NCBI GenBank assembly: GCA_963674625.2
Contig: CAXXXO010000004.1
Location: 1,178,001-1,242,000 of the forward strand
Origin: JALHFZ01 sp963674625
GTDB lineage: Bacteria > Synergistota > Synergistia > Synergistales > Aminobacteriaceae
Direction of reading: 5' to 3'
DNA length: 64,000 bases
The position numbers were made by a program, and so were the translations under genes. A model generated the notes under the pieces. That model was not told the origin of the DNA and did no database searches. It saw only the letters and a list, made by a program, of their open reading frames with translations. Shown piece by piece: positions 1 to 8,784 of this stretch. The first letter of the stretch is position 1, and the number at the start of each line of letters is the position of its first letter.

Positions 1-1
1 A

Positions 2-514
2 AGCTGCTTCGCCTGCAAGCGAAGATGGGGAGCGAGCTACGGGAAATGCTCCGTACGGGACGGCCTGACCCCCCTTCTAGAGAAAATCGAAAGAGCTGAC
101 GCTTTCTTCCTGGGATCCCCCGTATATTTCGGCAATGTCACCGGAGAGACCCGGTCCTTCATGGAGCGGCTGCTCTTTCAGTATCTCGTCTATGCCCGGG
201 AGGACAGGTCTCTGGCGCCGAAGAAGCAGGTGGGGCTGATATTCACCATGAACCTCTCCGACTCGATTGCAAAGGACAGAGGGTACGACTACATTTTCGA
301 ATCGACCGCACGGACATTCAGGATGCTCTTCGGATCCGCAGAAATCCTCTCCTCCACGGACACCCTGCAGTTCGAGAACTACTCGGACTATGTGGCTCCT
401 CTCTTCAATGAGGAGGAGAAAAAGAGACGGCATGAAGAGGAATTTCCGAAGGACTGCAAAAGAGCCTTCGACCTCGGGGTGAAATTTGCCGGCGGAACCG
501 GAAGCGACTCTTAG
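2..514 (+). CDS. NADPH-dependent FMN reductase / flavodoxin-fold protein, 5' end missing
   Basis: The open frame runs into the left window edge, so the N-terminus with the FMN phosphate loop is missing and about 170 residues remain. The visible part begins with closely spaced cysteines (CFAC, then a third Cys about 11 residues later), followed by a strand-turn of the type ADAFFLGSPVYFGN. This is the typical flavin-contacting loop of iron-sulfur flavoproteins and NAD(P)H-dependent FMN reductases. The charged C-terminal tail (EEEKKRRHEEEF) fits the last helix. By family knowledge it would carry FMN and move electrons in the cytoplasm; the partner is unknown. The early cysteines could bind a cluster, which is an inference. 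Confidence 0.7.
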   Translation, partial: SCFACKRRWGASYGKCSVRDGLTPLLEKIERADAFFLGSPVYFGNVTGETRSFMERLLFQYLVYAREDRSLAPKKQVGLIFTMNLSDSIAKDRGYDYIFESTARTFRMLFGSAEILSSTDTLQFENYSDYVAPLFNEEEKKRRHEEEFPKDCKRAFDLGVKFAGGTGSDS

Positions 515-547
515 CGCCCCTTGGGCGGAGAAAGACGGGGGAGACCG

Positions 548-1684
548 ATGGAGAGCGTACAAAAGCCAAAGGGACCGTGGATTCACCGTTTCCTGATCGT
601 TTTTTTCACCGCAGTCTTCGCCGTGCTCGTCTACTGGGCCCTCGGCTTTCTGGTGGAGGACATCAGGTCGATTCCCGGTCCCCTTTACCCCGAGATTGAG
701 AAGGGGTACCTCGACCCCGGACTGACGGAGCAGGAGAAAGCCCTTTCCCGGGAGATCGCCGAGACGGAACGGGCTATCGCCGGCAGAAATGATGAGCTGC
801 GGATCATAGGTGATACGTCGGGAAATCTTCAGAGGACGATCAACCAGCTTCTGGAACTACAGCGCCTCGCGGTTCAGAAATCCGCCGCCCTTTCCGACCG
901 GGAGCAGGCCAACCTCTCCGACAGCCTCGCTGCCTTCCTTGAAAGCCAGAAGCGCTACCAGGCGGTCAGCGCTGAACTTTCCCGGCTGACGGAGCGGAGG
1001 GAAACCCTCGCAACAGAAAAAAATACCCTCGAGAGAACCATAGAGGGAAAGCGCCAGCCGGCCAGAGAGGAGTTCGACCGACTCAGGGAAAAGCATAATC
1101 TGCGTCTTGCGGCCCTGCAGCTTGGCATCCTGCTTCCGCTCCTCGCGCTGAGCGCCTTTCTGGTGGTCAGAAAACGGAAAACTCTCTACTTCCCCCTCTT
1201 TCTCGGGTTCGGCTCGGCGGTGCTTGTGAAGGCCGCTCTCGTGATTCATCAGTATTTTCCCACCCGGTATGTCCGGTACCTGCTGGTGGCTGCCCTGCTC
1301 ACAGCCGTGGGGAGGCTCGTCGTCCATTTCATTCGAAGCGCCGCCTTTCCGGACGCACGGCAGCTCTGGAAACAGCATAGGGAAGGATATGAACATTTCC
1401 TCTGTCCCATCTGCGAATACCCGATCAGAAGGGGCCCGAGGAAATTTCTTTTCTGGACCAGGCGCAGCCTGAAAAAGATTGTCCCGTCCGAATACTCCGG
1501 AGAGGATGAGCCCTACTGCTGCCCGTCCTGCGGCACAGTCCTCTTCGAGGAATGTCCACTTTGCCACAGGATCAGGCATGCCCTGCTTCCCTGGTGCGAG
1601 CACTGCTGCGGCGAGAAGAACACGGGAGAGGGCGCCGTCGAAGAGGGCAGCCGGCAGAAATCGACCCGCGATAAGATTTTATAA
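548..1684 (+). CDS. Membrane protein with coiled coil and C-terminal zinc-ribbon cysteines
   Basis: I do not recognise a named family. The 378-residue product has one transmembrane segment near residues 12-36, a long charged coiled-coil stretch of roughly 60-180, three further hydrophobic segments between about 185 and 258, and a cytoplasmic-looking tail (286-353) with repeated Cys pairs (CPIC, CCPSC, ECPLC, CEHC) that should form zinc ribbons. The ATG at 548 is chosen over an upstream TTG at 521 because a GGGGGAG ribosome site lies just before it. The coiled coil between membrane segments suggests an envelope sensing or scaffolding role, but no enzymatic motif is seen. It follows the flavoprotein after 33 bases and may share its transcript. 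Confidence 0.65.
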   Translation: MESVQKPKGPWIHRFLIVFFTAVFAVLVYWALGFLVEDIRSIPGPLYPEIEKGYLDPGLTEQEKALSREIAETERAIAGRNDELRIIGDTSGNLQRTINQLLELQRLAVQKSAALSDREQANLSDSLAAFLESQKRYQAVSAELSRLTERRETLATEKNTLERTIEGKRQPAREEFDRLREKHNLRLAALQLGILLPLLALSAFLVVRKRKTLYFPLFLGFGSAVLVKAALVIHQYFPTRYVRYLLVAALLTAVGRLVVHFIRSAAFPDARQLWKQHREGYEHFLCPICEYPIRRGPRKFLFWTRRSLKKIVPSEYSGEDEPYCCPSCGTVLFEECPLCHRIRHALLPWCEHCCGEKNTGEGAVEEGSRQKSTRDKIL

Positions 1685-1820
1685 TTTCGGGGAAAGGACC
1701 CTGTACCCGCAGCAATTGAACCCCGGTCATGAAAAGGACATAGGATTACTACCCTGTATCCTGTAAAATACACCCTTGTGGCAGGATTGTCTTCATTTTC
1801 AGAAAGGGGAAGTTTACAGG

Positions 1821-3989
1821 ATGAAGCTTCGTCTGAAGGGGAAAATGCTGGCCCTGATACTGGGGGCGGTGGTTTTGGTGCTTGCGGGGTTGATCTGGTA
1901 TGTTGGAACAGTGGCACGGAATGTGGCCCTTGAAAGTGCCGAGGAGCTCGTGGCGGCCACGTCGGGGAAGGTCGCCCTCGATGTTCGGATCGAAATGGAA
2001 AAAGGAATGACGGCGGCGCGGACCCTCGGCCTTGCCGTCGCGGGAATGGACCGGAAGGCAGAAGGCGCCCGGAAGAGCGCTCTCGGTATGCTGGAGGGAG
2101 TGCTGCGGCAGACGCCCTTTGTGCTCTCCGCCTGGCTGGTCTTCGAGCCGAATGCCTTCGACGCAAGGGACGGTGAATTCGCCGGAAAGGACGGTTTTCT
2201 TTCCACAGGGCGTTTTACCGCTACCTTGCTGAAATCGGGGGCAGAGGTGAAGCGAAGCTACGACATGACGGAGGAGATGCTGCGCACTCCCGGTGACGGC
2301 GACTGGTATCTTCTGCCGAAGAACTCGGGACGGGAAACAGTGGTTGAGCCCTTTCTCTACAGCTACACGGGCAATCCGAAGGATGAAAAAATGATCACGA
2401 GCATCGGCTTTCCCGTGAAAATCGATGGTCGGGTGGCCGGTGTCGTGGGAGTGGACGTGGACCTTCAGACAATTCAGCAGCTTGTGGGTTCCATCCGGGT
2501 AATGAAAACCGGTGCGGCCTCTCTGTTCTCCAATGAAGGAATGTATGTGGCCAACAGGAACAAAGACCTCGTGGGCAAAAACTTCGCCGAAGCGGCAAAA
2601 GGCACCCTGCGGAATGCGGACAGGATAATGGACGGAATACGAAAGGGAGAGCTTTTTTCTGTTCAGGACCGCGCCATGGCTGTGGCGGGAGAAACCCTGA
2701 AGGTGCATACCCCCCTGCGGATCGGGGAGTCCGAGGCTCCCTGGAGTCTTGTGGTCACCGTTCCCATGGACGAGATCACCGAGGAGTCCGACAGGTTGCT
2801 GCGCAACATCATTCTCGCCGCCCTTGCCGGGCTCCTTCTGCTGGGGATCGGAATCTACTGGATCGTGGGAAGGATTAGCCGCCCGGTGGTGGCCGTATCG
2901 AAACAACTGTCGAAACTTGCGGCCCTCGATTTCCGGGAGGAGAATCTCAGCCTTTCGGAGAGCAGGGACGACGAAATCGGAGATATGATGAAGGCTCTCG
3001 TCTCCATGCGGGTTGCCGTTGCCTCCATGGTGGCGTCCCTGCGGAAGGAATCTCAGTCGGTCTCGGGAAGCTCCCAGTCCCTTGCGGCCATCTCGGAGGA
3101 GACCGTTGCCTCCATGGACGAGGTGAAGCACTCGGTGGACGCAGTCGCCTCTCTCACCGAGTCGAATGCCGCTGCCCTCGAGGAGACGAACGCGGGGGTT
3201 GAAGAGGTCTCGGCGAGCGCTTCCCAATCGGCCCGGGCCGCAACTGAAGGGGCTGAAGCAGCGTCCCGGAGCAAAAGCGCCAGCGAGGCGGCGGTGGAAA
3301 AGGTACGAACCGTGGTGGATGAAATCCGGAAAGTGGGGTCCATGTCCGAGCAGACCAGGGAGGATATGAACCGGGTGGGCCAGTCGGTGGAGTCCATTTC
3401 CGGCTTTGTTGCAACTATCGGCCAGATCGCCGATCAGACGAACCTTCTCGCTCTGAATGCCGCCATCGAAGCGGCACGGGCAGGCGACGCCGGAAGAGGG
3501 TTCGCTGTCGTGGCCGACGAAGTGCGGAAGCTTGCGGAACAGTCCAACGAAGCCGCCCGGGAGGTCGCCCGTCTTATGGGTTCTCTTCAGAAGGACGCGG
3601 CACAGTCCGTGGAATCCATTCGGAAGGTGGATACGATCGTGGAGCAGACCATGCTTCAGTCCGCGGACGCTCAAAAAAGCCTTGAGGCATCTCTGCAGAG
3701 CGTAGGCGAGATCAGCGACTCCATTCAGTCCATTGCCGCAGCGGCAGAGGAGATGGCGGCGTCGAGCCAGGAGATGTCTGGCGGCGTGGATTCGGCGACA
3801 AAGGGAATGATGGAAGTGACCGAGTCCATGGGCTCGATCCACAATGCCACTGCCGATACTGCCAAGGCGTCGGAGGACGTGGCATTGGAGGCCCAAAAGC
3901 TTTTCGAGGCCGCTGAAAACCTCGCCCGTCTGGTGGCGGAGTTCAAAATAGACGATCAGAGAGGTGCAGGGCTGGTTCCTCTTCCGTAG
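1821..3989 (+). CDS. Methyl-accepting chemotaxis protein
   Basis: A 722-residue chemoreceptor. An N-terminal membrane helix (about residues 10-30) is followed by a periplasmic sensor of about 295 residues that looks like a dCache domain (motifs such as WYLLPKNSGRETVVEP and VVGVDVDL). A second membrane helix lies near 328-352 (NIILAALAGLLLLGIGIYWI), then a HAMP segment and a cytoplasmic signalling coiled coil. The coil carries the conserved hairpin tip around residues 535-575 (QIADQTNLLALNAAIEAARA). Family knowledge: dCache receptors commonly bind amino or organic acids and control CheA. The ligand is unknown here. The ATG at 1821 is chosen because the upstream in-frame extension is poorly conserved-looking and precedes the membrane anchor. 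Confidence 0.93.
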   Translation: MKLRLKGKMLALILGAVVLVLAGLIWYVGTVARNVALESAEELVAATSGKVALDVRIEMEKGMTAARTLGLAVAGMDRKAEGARKSALGMLEGVLRQTPFVLSAWLVFEPNAFDARDGEFAGKDGFLSTGRFTATLLKSGAEVKRSYDMTEEMLRTPGDGDWYLLPKNSGRETVVEPFLYSYTGNPKDEKMITSIGFPVKIDGRVAGVVGVDVDLQTIQQLVGSIRVMKTGAASLFSNEGMYVANRNKDLVGKNFAEAAKGTLRNADRIMDGIRKGELFSVQDRAMAVAGETLKVHTPLRIGESEAPWSLVVTVPMDEITEESDRLLRNIILAALAGLLLLGIGIYWIVGRISRPVVAVSKQLSKLAALDFREENLSLSESRDDEIGDMMKALVSMRVAVASMVASLRKESQSVSGSSQSLAAISEETVASMDEVKHSVDAVASLTESNAAALEETNAGVEEVSASASQSARAATEGAEAASRSKSASEAAVEKVRTVVDEIRKVGSMSEQTREDMNRVGQSVESISGFVATIGQIADQTNLLALNAAIEAARAGDAGRGFAVVADEVRKLAEQSNEAAREVARLMGSLQKDAAQSVESIRKVDTIVEQTMLQSADAQKSLEASLQSVGEISDSIQSIAAAAEEMAASSQEMSGGVDSATKGMMEVTESMGSIHNATADTAKASEDVALEAQKLFEAAENLARLVAEFKIDDQRGAGLVPLP

Positions 3990-4066
3990 TTTTTTAACCT
4001 ACCCTTCCCGAAGGGTTACAATAGAAGGGAAGAACCAAAAATTCTCACCTTCGGGGAGGGATATTC

Positions 4067-4858
4067 ATGAATCTGGGACTGAAGAATAAATCGGTACTGG
4101 TTCTCGCGTCGGGTTCCGGCCTCGGGAAGGCCATCGCCGGGGAGTTTCTGAAGGAGGGAGCCTCGGTGGTCCTCACAGGACGGACTGAGAGCAAGCTCGC
4201 CTCCGCCGCGGCTGATCTCGAGAAGCTCACCGGGTCGCGTCCCCGCTTTCACCCCTGCGACATCACGAAGGCGGAGGATCTCAAAGACCTCGTCGCCTTC
4301 GCCGCCGAACCTTCCGGAAGGGTGGACGTGCTCGTGAACAATGCCGGAGGGCCCCCTGCCGGGACCTTCGAGAGCTTCGGAGACGAGGCGTGGATAGGGG
4401 CCTTCGAGCTGACCCTGCTGAGCTATGTCCGGGCCATCCGGGAGGTTCTGCCCCTGATGAAGCAGACGGGGTGGGGGAGGATCGTGAATTCCACCTCGTC
4501 CTCCGTCCGGGAGGTTATCGAGAACCTTATTCTCTCCAACACATTCCGTCTCGGCGTCATCGGCCTGACGAAAACCCTGTCGACGGAGTTCGCCCCCTAC
4601 GGCATTCTTGTGAACGCCATCGGGCCCGGGCGGTTCGACACGGAACGGATCCGCTCCCTCGACCGTTCATTGGCGGAGAGGAAGGGACTTCCCGTTGAGG
4701 AGGTCAGCAAGGGAGCTCTCTCCCGCATTCCCCTGGGCCGGTACGGAATTCCCGAGGAGTACGGACGCCTGGCGGCCTTTCTGGGGTCCGAGGCCAACAC
4801 TTACATTACCGGCCAGACCATTCTCGCTGACGGCGGCATGGTACGGGCTGTGCCGTAA
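4067..4858 (+). CDS. SDR-family oxidoreductase lacking the YxxxK catalytic pair
   Basis: A 263-residue Rossmann protein resembling 3-oxoacyl-ACP reductases. The nucleotide loop reads ASGSGLGKAIA (about residues 14-24), the NNAG motif is at about 91 and the catalytic-serine region NSTSSS at about 142. Where canonical SDRs have YxxxK, alignment on the following GLTK segment places Ser and Arg (LILSNTFRLGVIGLTK), so the usual proton-relay pair is absent. The C-terminal motif GPGRFDTERI and the end ITGQTILADGGMVRAVP are normal for the family. It belongs to a known subgroup of SDR-like proteins with degenerate tetrads, whose substrate I cannot name. A strong ribosome site (GGGGAGGG) precedes the start and a hairpin terminator follows. 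Confidence 0.85.
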   Translation: MNLGLKNKSVLVLASGSGLGKAIAGEFLKEGASVVLTGRTESKLASAAADLEKLTGSRPRFHPCDITKAEDLKDLVAFAAEPSGRVDVLVNNAGGPPAGTFESFGDEAWIGAFELTLLSYVRAIREVLPLMKQTGWGRIVNSTSSSVREVIENLILSNTFRLGVIGLTKTLSTEFAPYGILVNAIGPGRFDTERIRSLDRSLAERKGLPVEEVSKGALSRIPLGRYGIPEEYGRLAAFLGSEANTYITGQTILADGGMVRAVP

Positions 4859-4874
4859 GGTGCAGGCAGAATAA

Positions 4875-4915
4875 CGCAGAAGCTCCCTCCGGAAATCCGG
4901 AAGGGGGCTTTTGCG
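4875..4915 (+). terminator. Rho-independent-type hairpin after the SDR gene
   Basis: An imperfect inverted repeat pairs CGCA-GAAGCTCCCTCCGG with CCGGAAGGGGGCTTTTGCG around an AAAT loop. It begins 16 bases after the SDR stop codon and includes a short T run in the right arm. Confidence 0.7.
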
Positions 4916-5327
4916 TTCCGTGGATTACAGTCAGGAGCCAGTGCTCCGTCCGCACCTTGGATTGTCTTTTCCATAAACCCTCCAGGTCCTTTCAGGAAAT
5001 TGCCCGGGCAAAAGATTAGCCATTACATAAACGTAGCGAAGTCGAGCTTATAATCGGCAATCCTGGCCTTTCCAGGGCCATTGCCCCGCGGAAGCTCCAG
5101 AAGCGGGAGTAGAGAAGAAGGGATGAATTTCGATGTAATATCTTTTTTCGATTCATTCCGGATTGAACGTCAAGACCGGCCTCCTCCCTCAGCATTCCTC
5201 TGATACAATTGCAGAAAACAATTCCAAAAAGGGAAAAACCGGGCAAACCCTCGATATTTTGGAAGAAGGTAGCGGCAAATGCTTTTATGCCCCGTCAGTA
5301 TGTAGGTGCTTCAGAGGAGGGATGGCC
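4916..5327. other. Long intergenic region upstream of the YiiX-like gene
   Basis: No gene can be supported here. Possible -10 elements are TATAAT at 5049-5054 and an extended TGaTACAAT at 5201-5209, neither with a convincing -35. An in-frame extension of the next gene reaches back to 5163, but it reads as noncoding and lacks a ribosome site. Confidence 0.4.
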
Positions 5328-6659
5328 GTGCGCACAAGGATTTTTCTCCTGACGTTTTGTACGCTGCTGATTCTGTCCGCCCCTCTCTCCGCGGCTGCAG
5401 GGTCGGCTTTCCGTGAGTTCTCCGGCGACTTTGCGCCCGAGGACAACGGAGAGCGCCTGCTCGCTCTTCTTGTCTCGCTGACCGCTCCGGAACTCCTGGA
5501 ACTGCGGATGGACGAACTGCCTGACGATGAAGGCAGCGTACGGGCTCTTTCTCTTCTTGTGCTCGGCGGTTCTCTCGGAGGGTTCCGTCTTGAGCGGTTC
5601 GCCCTGGAATCAGCTTTTCTGCAGCTCACCCCTCCTTTGACATGGAGGCTAGGCAGCAGGAGTTCCTTCCAGGTAAGAAGCGCTCTCCGGAGCAACTTCG
5701 AATTAACGCTCAACGAAGGGGATATCCAGCAAGCTCTGGAGAACTACGCTTCCGAAAGCTGGAGCAGCATCCTCGTGAAAATGGCAGCGGGGGAGATATA
5801 CGCTCAGGGGACCTACAGGCCGCAAGATGCAGGGCTCTCCATTCTGACCGGGATCAAGACGAAGCTTGAACTCCGGGAGAGAAAGAGCGTGATGCTGAAA
5901 AGCCCCGAGATACGCATCAACGGTGAGGACAAGACTGAGCTTTTCCAAAGAGACCTCGACAGTCTTCAGCCCGTCATCGACTTCGCCGATTTTCCGCTCC
6001 CGCTCATTATTGCCCGTCTCTGTGTGGAGGAAGGGAGGCTGGTTCTGGCTACCGCAATCCGCCCGAAACCCGTGGAGGGCATCGTCTACCGCTATGTACA
6101 AAACCCGGAAAATCCCTTCTCTTTTCGTCATCGTGAGGACTTCGACTATTCGACGGCCCAGTTCCGGAACGGGGACCTTGTATTCGTCAGCGGCAGGACG
6201 TGGCGGAGCAAGATCGTCGGCCTTCTGGAGAAGGGACCGACAGTATTCTCCCACACCGGCATCATCAGAATGATCAATGGCAGTCCGCATGTCATACATG
6301 CCTCACCCGACTCCGAGGTGGTGGAACTTGAACCCGTAGAGTCCTTTTTTTCTCCGGAAAAAGTCGACTGCGCGAGGGTCTGCCGCATAGAGGATAATCC
6401 CGTCGCAGCGGAAATCGCGAGCCGGAAAGCGCTGGAATACTATACGGATAACACTCCTTTCGACACCGGTTTCAATACGGAGGACGGAAGCATGCTTTAC
6501 TGCACCGAATTGATTTGGAGGGCCTACATGCATGGGGGGATCGACCTGGCGGAGGGGCGGTGGAATTATCTGCACAACCCCGTGCTTCACGGGAGGCTGC
6601 TGTTGCCGTACGGTCTGAGCCAAAGCCCCTTGCTCACGGAGGTCTTTACACTGAATTAA
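5328..6659 (+). CDS. Exported YiiX/YebB-like permuted NlpC/P60 cysteine hydrolase
   Basis: A 443-residue protein with an N-terminal signal peptide (RTRIFLLTFCTLLILSAPLS, then small residues). After about 240 residues of unassigned sequence comes a permuted NlpC/P60 domain. GDLVFVSG opens the fold, the catalytic His lies in FSHTGIIRM (about residue 308), and the nucleophile is the Cys of MLYCTELIWRAY (about 391). The His-before-Cys order defines the circularly permuted class (YiiX, YebB). Family members cut peptidoglycan peptides or lipid amides. GTG at 5328 is preferred because AGGAGG ends 7 bases before it, whereas the ATG at 5322 sits only 1 base from that site. The N-terminal half is unlike any family I know. 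Confidence 0.8.
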   Translation: MRTRIFLLTFCTLLILSAPLSAAAGSAFREFSGDFAPEDNGERLLALLVSLTAPELLELRMDELPDDEGSVRALSLLVLGGSLGGFRLERFALESAFLQLTPPLTWRLGSRSSFQVRSALRSNFELTLNEGDIQQALENYASESWSSILVKMAAGEIYAQGTYRPQDAGLSILTGIKTKLELRERKSVMLKSPEIRINGEDKTELFQRDLDSLQPVIDFADFPLPLIIARLCVEEGRLVLATAIRPKPVEGIVYRYVQNPENPFSFRHREDFDYSTAQFRNGDLVFVSGRTWRSKIVGLLEKGPTVFSHTGIIRMINGSPHVIHASPDSEVVELEPVESFFSPEKVDCARVCRIEDNPVAAEIASRKALEYYTDNTPFDTGFNTEDGSMLYCTELIWRAYMHGGIDLAEGRWNYLHNPVLHGRLLLPYGLSQSPLLTEVFTLN

Positions 6660-6734
6660 GAGGAAAAAGGGTGCCTTTCCCTTACAAACATACATCTGTA
6701 TCCGTCAGAACACTCTCTTCGTTCCCGGCGAATA

Positions 6735-7295
6735 TTACGGCGCCGGTGTTTCTCCGTGCCTCTTCCAGAACTCGAGCGGATTGACAGCCCCGCGGCCCGT
6801 CCGTATCTCGAAGTGAAGATGCGGACCTGTCGTCCTTCCCGTATCGCCTGCCAGGGCGATCACCTGTCCCTGGTGGACCTTCTGGTCACGCTTCACGAAC
6901 AGATGGTCGCAATGGGCGTAGAGGGACGAGTTTTTTTCGTCGTGCTTCAGAATGACCGCGTTGCCGTACCCTCCCCTCGGACCGGAAAAAAGGACCATGC
7001 CTGCCTTGGCTGCCCGTATGGAAGCTCCGCGGGGCACTTGGATATCAACCCCCATGTGATAGTCGGCCTCCCTGGTTACCGGATGCGTTCTCTGCCCGTA
7101 GCGGCTTGTAATCCTCCCCTGCACGAAGAGCGGCCACAAGTATCCCAGCCGGGCTATGCCCTGGGATATGGTGGCTTCCAGAGGCAGGGATGAAGTTTCC
7201 GCTGCTGCGGCACAGCCTTCGGGAATGGACGCCGAAAGGATGAGGAACAGGGCGGCACATCCGGCCATCCCGGAGAAAAAGGTTCTTCTGCTCAC
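6735..7295 (-). CDS. M23 family metallopeptidase (LytM domain)
   Basis: A 186-residue exported peptidase. Residues 1-31 form a signal peptide. The LytM/peptidase M23 core has zinc ligands H80 and D84 (YHMGVD), H128 (YAHCD) and the HLH motif with H159 and H161 (GPHLHFEIRTG). All four expected positions are present, so it should be an active zinc endopeptidase that cuts cell-wall peptides. There is no LysM or coiled-coil regulatory domain; it is near the minimum length for the family. It is transcribed alone on the minus strand, convergent with the YiiX-like hydrolase, which may act on the same wall. Confidence 0.93.
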   Translation of the reverse strand: MSRRTFFSGMAGCAALFLILSASIPEGCAAAAETSSLPLEATISQGIARLGYLWPLFVQGRITSRYGQRTHPVTREADYHMGVDIQVPRGASIRAAKAGMVLFSGPRGGYGNAVILKHDEKNSSLYAHCDHLFVKRDQKVHQGQVIALAGDTGRTTGPHLHFEIRTGRGAVNPLEFWKRHGETPAP

Positions 7296-7380
7296 GACAT
7301 CACCTGCCCGGTGTGGAGCTCTTGTCGAATCTTGTCTCTATGATATCAGGAAACGCAGTCCTTTGATTGATCCGATATAC

Positions 7381-7433
7381 TTGATCCAATATCCAGGAAG
7401 CAGTATAAAAAACTTACACGGTTCATCGTGTAA
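7381..7433 (+). promoter_or_regulatory. Promoter and palindromic operator for the cit operon
   Basis: TTGATC at 7381-7386 and TATAAA at 7404-7409 are separated by 17 bases. A perfect inverted repeat, TTACACG-gttcat-CGTGTAA (7414-7433), lies where transcription would start, a classic repressor position. The GntR-type regulator encoded at 10543 is a candidate binder; this is an inference. Confidence 0.55.
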
Positions 7434-7477
7434 AGTGATTCAGGAAAATCATTCTGTATATTCAAGGAGGCAGGAAA

Positions 7478-7657
7478 ATGGGGCAATATCTTGCGGGAAA
7501 GCTGCTCGAGAGAGCTGGCTCTCCCATGCAGGGTGAAACGGACAAAATCACCCTGACGGCCGATCACACCCTCACCCGGGACACCTCGGCAACCATTGCC
7601 AGACTCTGTTTCAAGACCATTTTCCCGGCCGCCCGTTCCACCCTTTCGGGGCGGTAG
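7478..7657 (+). CDS. 59-residue leader ORF resembling an aconitase N-terminus
   Basis: ATG at 7478 has a strong AAGGAGG site 7 bases upstream and is the first ORF behind the promoter at 7381. The product starts MGQYLAGKLLERAG and contains DHTLTRDTSATIARL. From memory this resembles the beginning of the bacterial aconitase family (MGxxLAEKI..., then IDQTLTQDATGTMAYLQFEAMG). Only this first segment is present. After it the reading frame runs through PAARSTLSG to a stop, 12 bases before citC. It is either the remnant of an aconitase gene that once led a citrate operon or a short protein in its own right. No catalytic residues are present. Confidence 0.5.
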   Translation: MGQYLAGKLLERAGSPMQGETDKITLTADHTLTRDTSATIARLCFKTIFPAARSTLSGR

Positions 7658-7669
7658 GGAGGGGCGGAC

Positions 7670-8752
7670 ATGTTCGGTCTCGAGGAGCGTCTTCTGTCGA
7701 CGGACTACGAAAAAGAAGAGCGGAAGCGTCTCCTTTTCTCCCGGGGACTTGCCGAACCCGGCGGCGAGAACCTGATTCTCGGCTTCTTTCTGGATGAACG
7801 CCTCGCCGCCACGGGCTCCCTGGTGGGAAATATTCTCCAGGGGATCGCGGTGGACAGCGAGCTTGAAGGGGAGGGGCTTGCTTCAACGGTCACTTCAGCC
7901 CTGCTGAAAAAAGGAATCGAACGGGGACTGAATCACTTTTTCCTTTACTCGAAGCCGGCGGAGGCCCGGCTTTTCGAGGGGCTCGGCTTTTCTTTTCTCG
8001 CCTCAGCAAAAGCTGCCTCCTCCGGTCTCTCGGCCTCCCTGCTCGAATGGGGGAAGCCGGATATCGCCTCCTGGAAGGCCTTTCTGGCGAAAGAGGCGGA
8101 GGGCCGGCCCCGGGAGGCGGGGTGCGCAGTGGTGAACTGCAATCCCTTCACCCTCGGCCACCGGGCCCTGATAGAGTACGCCTCGGGCCGGGTTCCCCGG
8201 CTCTATGTCCTCGTGGTGCAGGAGGACAAATCCCTCTTTCCCTTCGAGGTGCGCCTCAGTCTCGTGCGGGAGGGCACGGCAGACCTGCCCAATGTGACCG
8301 TCCTCCCCGGAGGTCCCTACGTTATCTCCGCCGCCACCTTTCCGACCTACTTCACCCGCCTGGCCGCCGGCGGAACGGAGGAGAGGATCACCGAGCTCCA
8401 CGCCGTCCTGGATCTCGAGATGTTCCGGCGGCATATCGCACCACCTCTCCGAATAACTTCCCGTTTCGTGGGAACGGAGCCCTTCTGCCCCGTAACCTCC
8501 CTGTACAATGAGACAATGAAGGAGATCTTTCCTGTGAATAAGGATGGGTTTCCGGCCATCGCCGTCCGGGAGATGCCCCGGTACGAGATGGAGGGGGCCC
8601 CCGTGAGCGCGTCGAGGGTCAGGGCTCTTCTTCATGAGGGAAGGCTCGGGGACGTAAGGGAGCTCGTGCCGGAGACGACATGGAAATGGCTTGCCTCTCC
8701 GGAAGCCCATAGGATACTGGAAAAAATCCGCAGGACCGAATCGAGACATTAA
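7670..8752 (+). CDS. citC: [Citrate (pro-3S)-lyase] ligase
   Basis: A 360-residue ligase that acetylates the prosthetic-group thiol of citrate lyase acyl carrier protein using ATP and acetate. The N-terminal third is a GNAT-like domain (GIAVDSELEGEGLASTV), and the rest is a nucleotidyltransferase-type domain with the HxGH-like motif NPFTLGHRAL near residue 158. Near the end, SASRVR is the expected second nucleotide motif. A GGGAGGGG ribosome site precedes the ATG. It is followed after 32 bases by citD and then citXG, the usual maturation set for citrate lyase. The catalytic genes citE and citF are not in this window. Confidence 0.93.
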   Translation: MFGLEERLLSTDYEKEERKRLLFSRGLAEPGGENLILGFFLDERLAATGSLVGNILQGIAVDSELEGEGLASTVTSALLKKGIERGLNHFFLYSKPAEARLFEGLGFSFLASAKAASSGLSASLLEWGKPDIASWKAFLAKEAEGRPREAGCAVVNCNPFTLGHRALIEYASGRVPRLYVLVVQEDKSLFPFEVRLSLVREGTADLPNVTVLPGGPYVISAATFPTYFTRLAAGGTEERITELHAVLDLEMFRRHIAPPLRITSRFVGTEPFCPVTSLYNETMKEIFPVNKDGFPAIAVREMPRYEMEGAPVSASRVRALLHEGRLGDVRELVPETTWKWLASPEAHRILEKIRRTESRH

Positions 8753-8784
8753 TCCGGGGCAAAGCCCTGAAGGGAGAAGGTTCT

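Noticed and set aside
1749..3896. 715-residue minus-strand open frame
   Set aside because: It is the antisense shadow of the chemoreceptor gene; it is His/Gly/Arg-rich with no domain and lacks a ribosome site.
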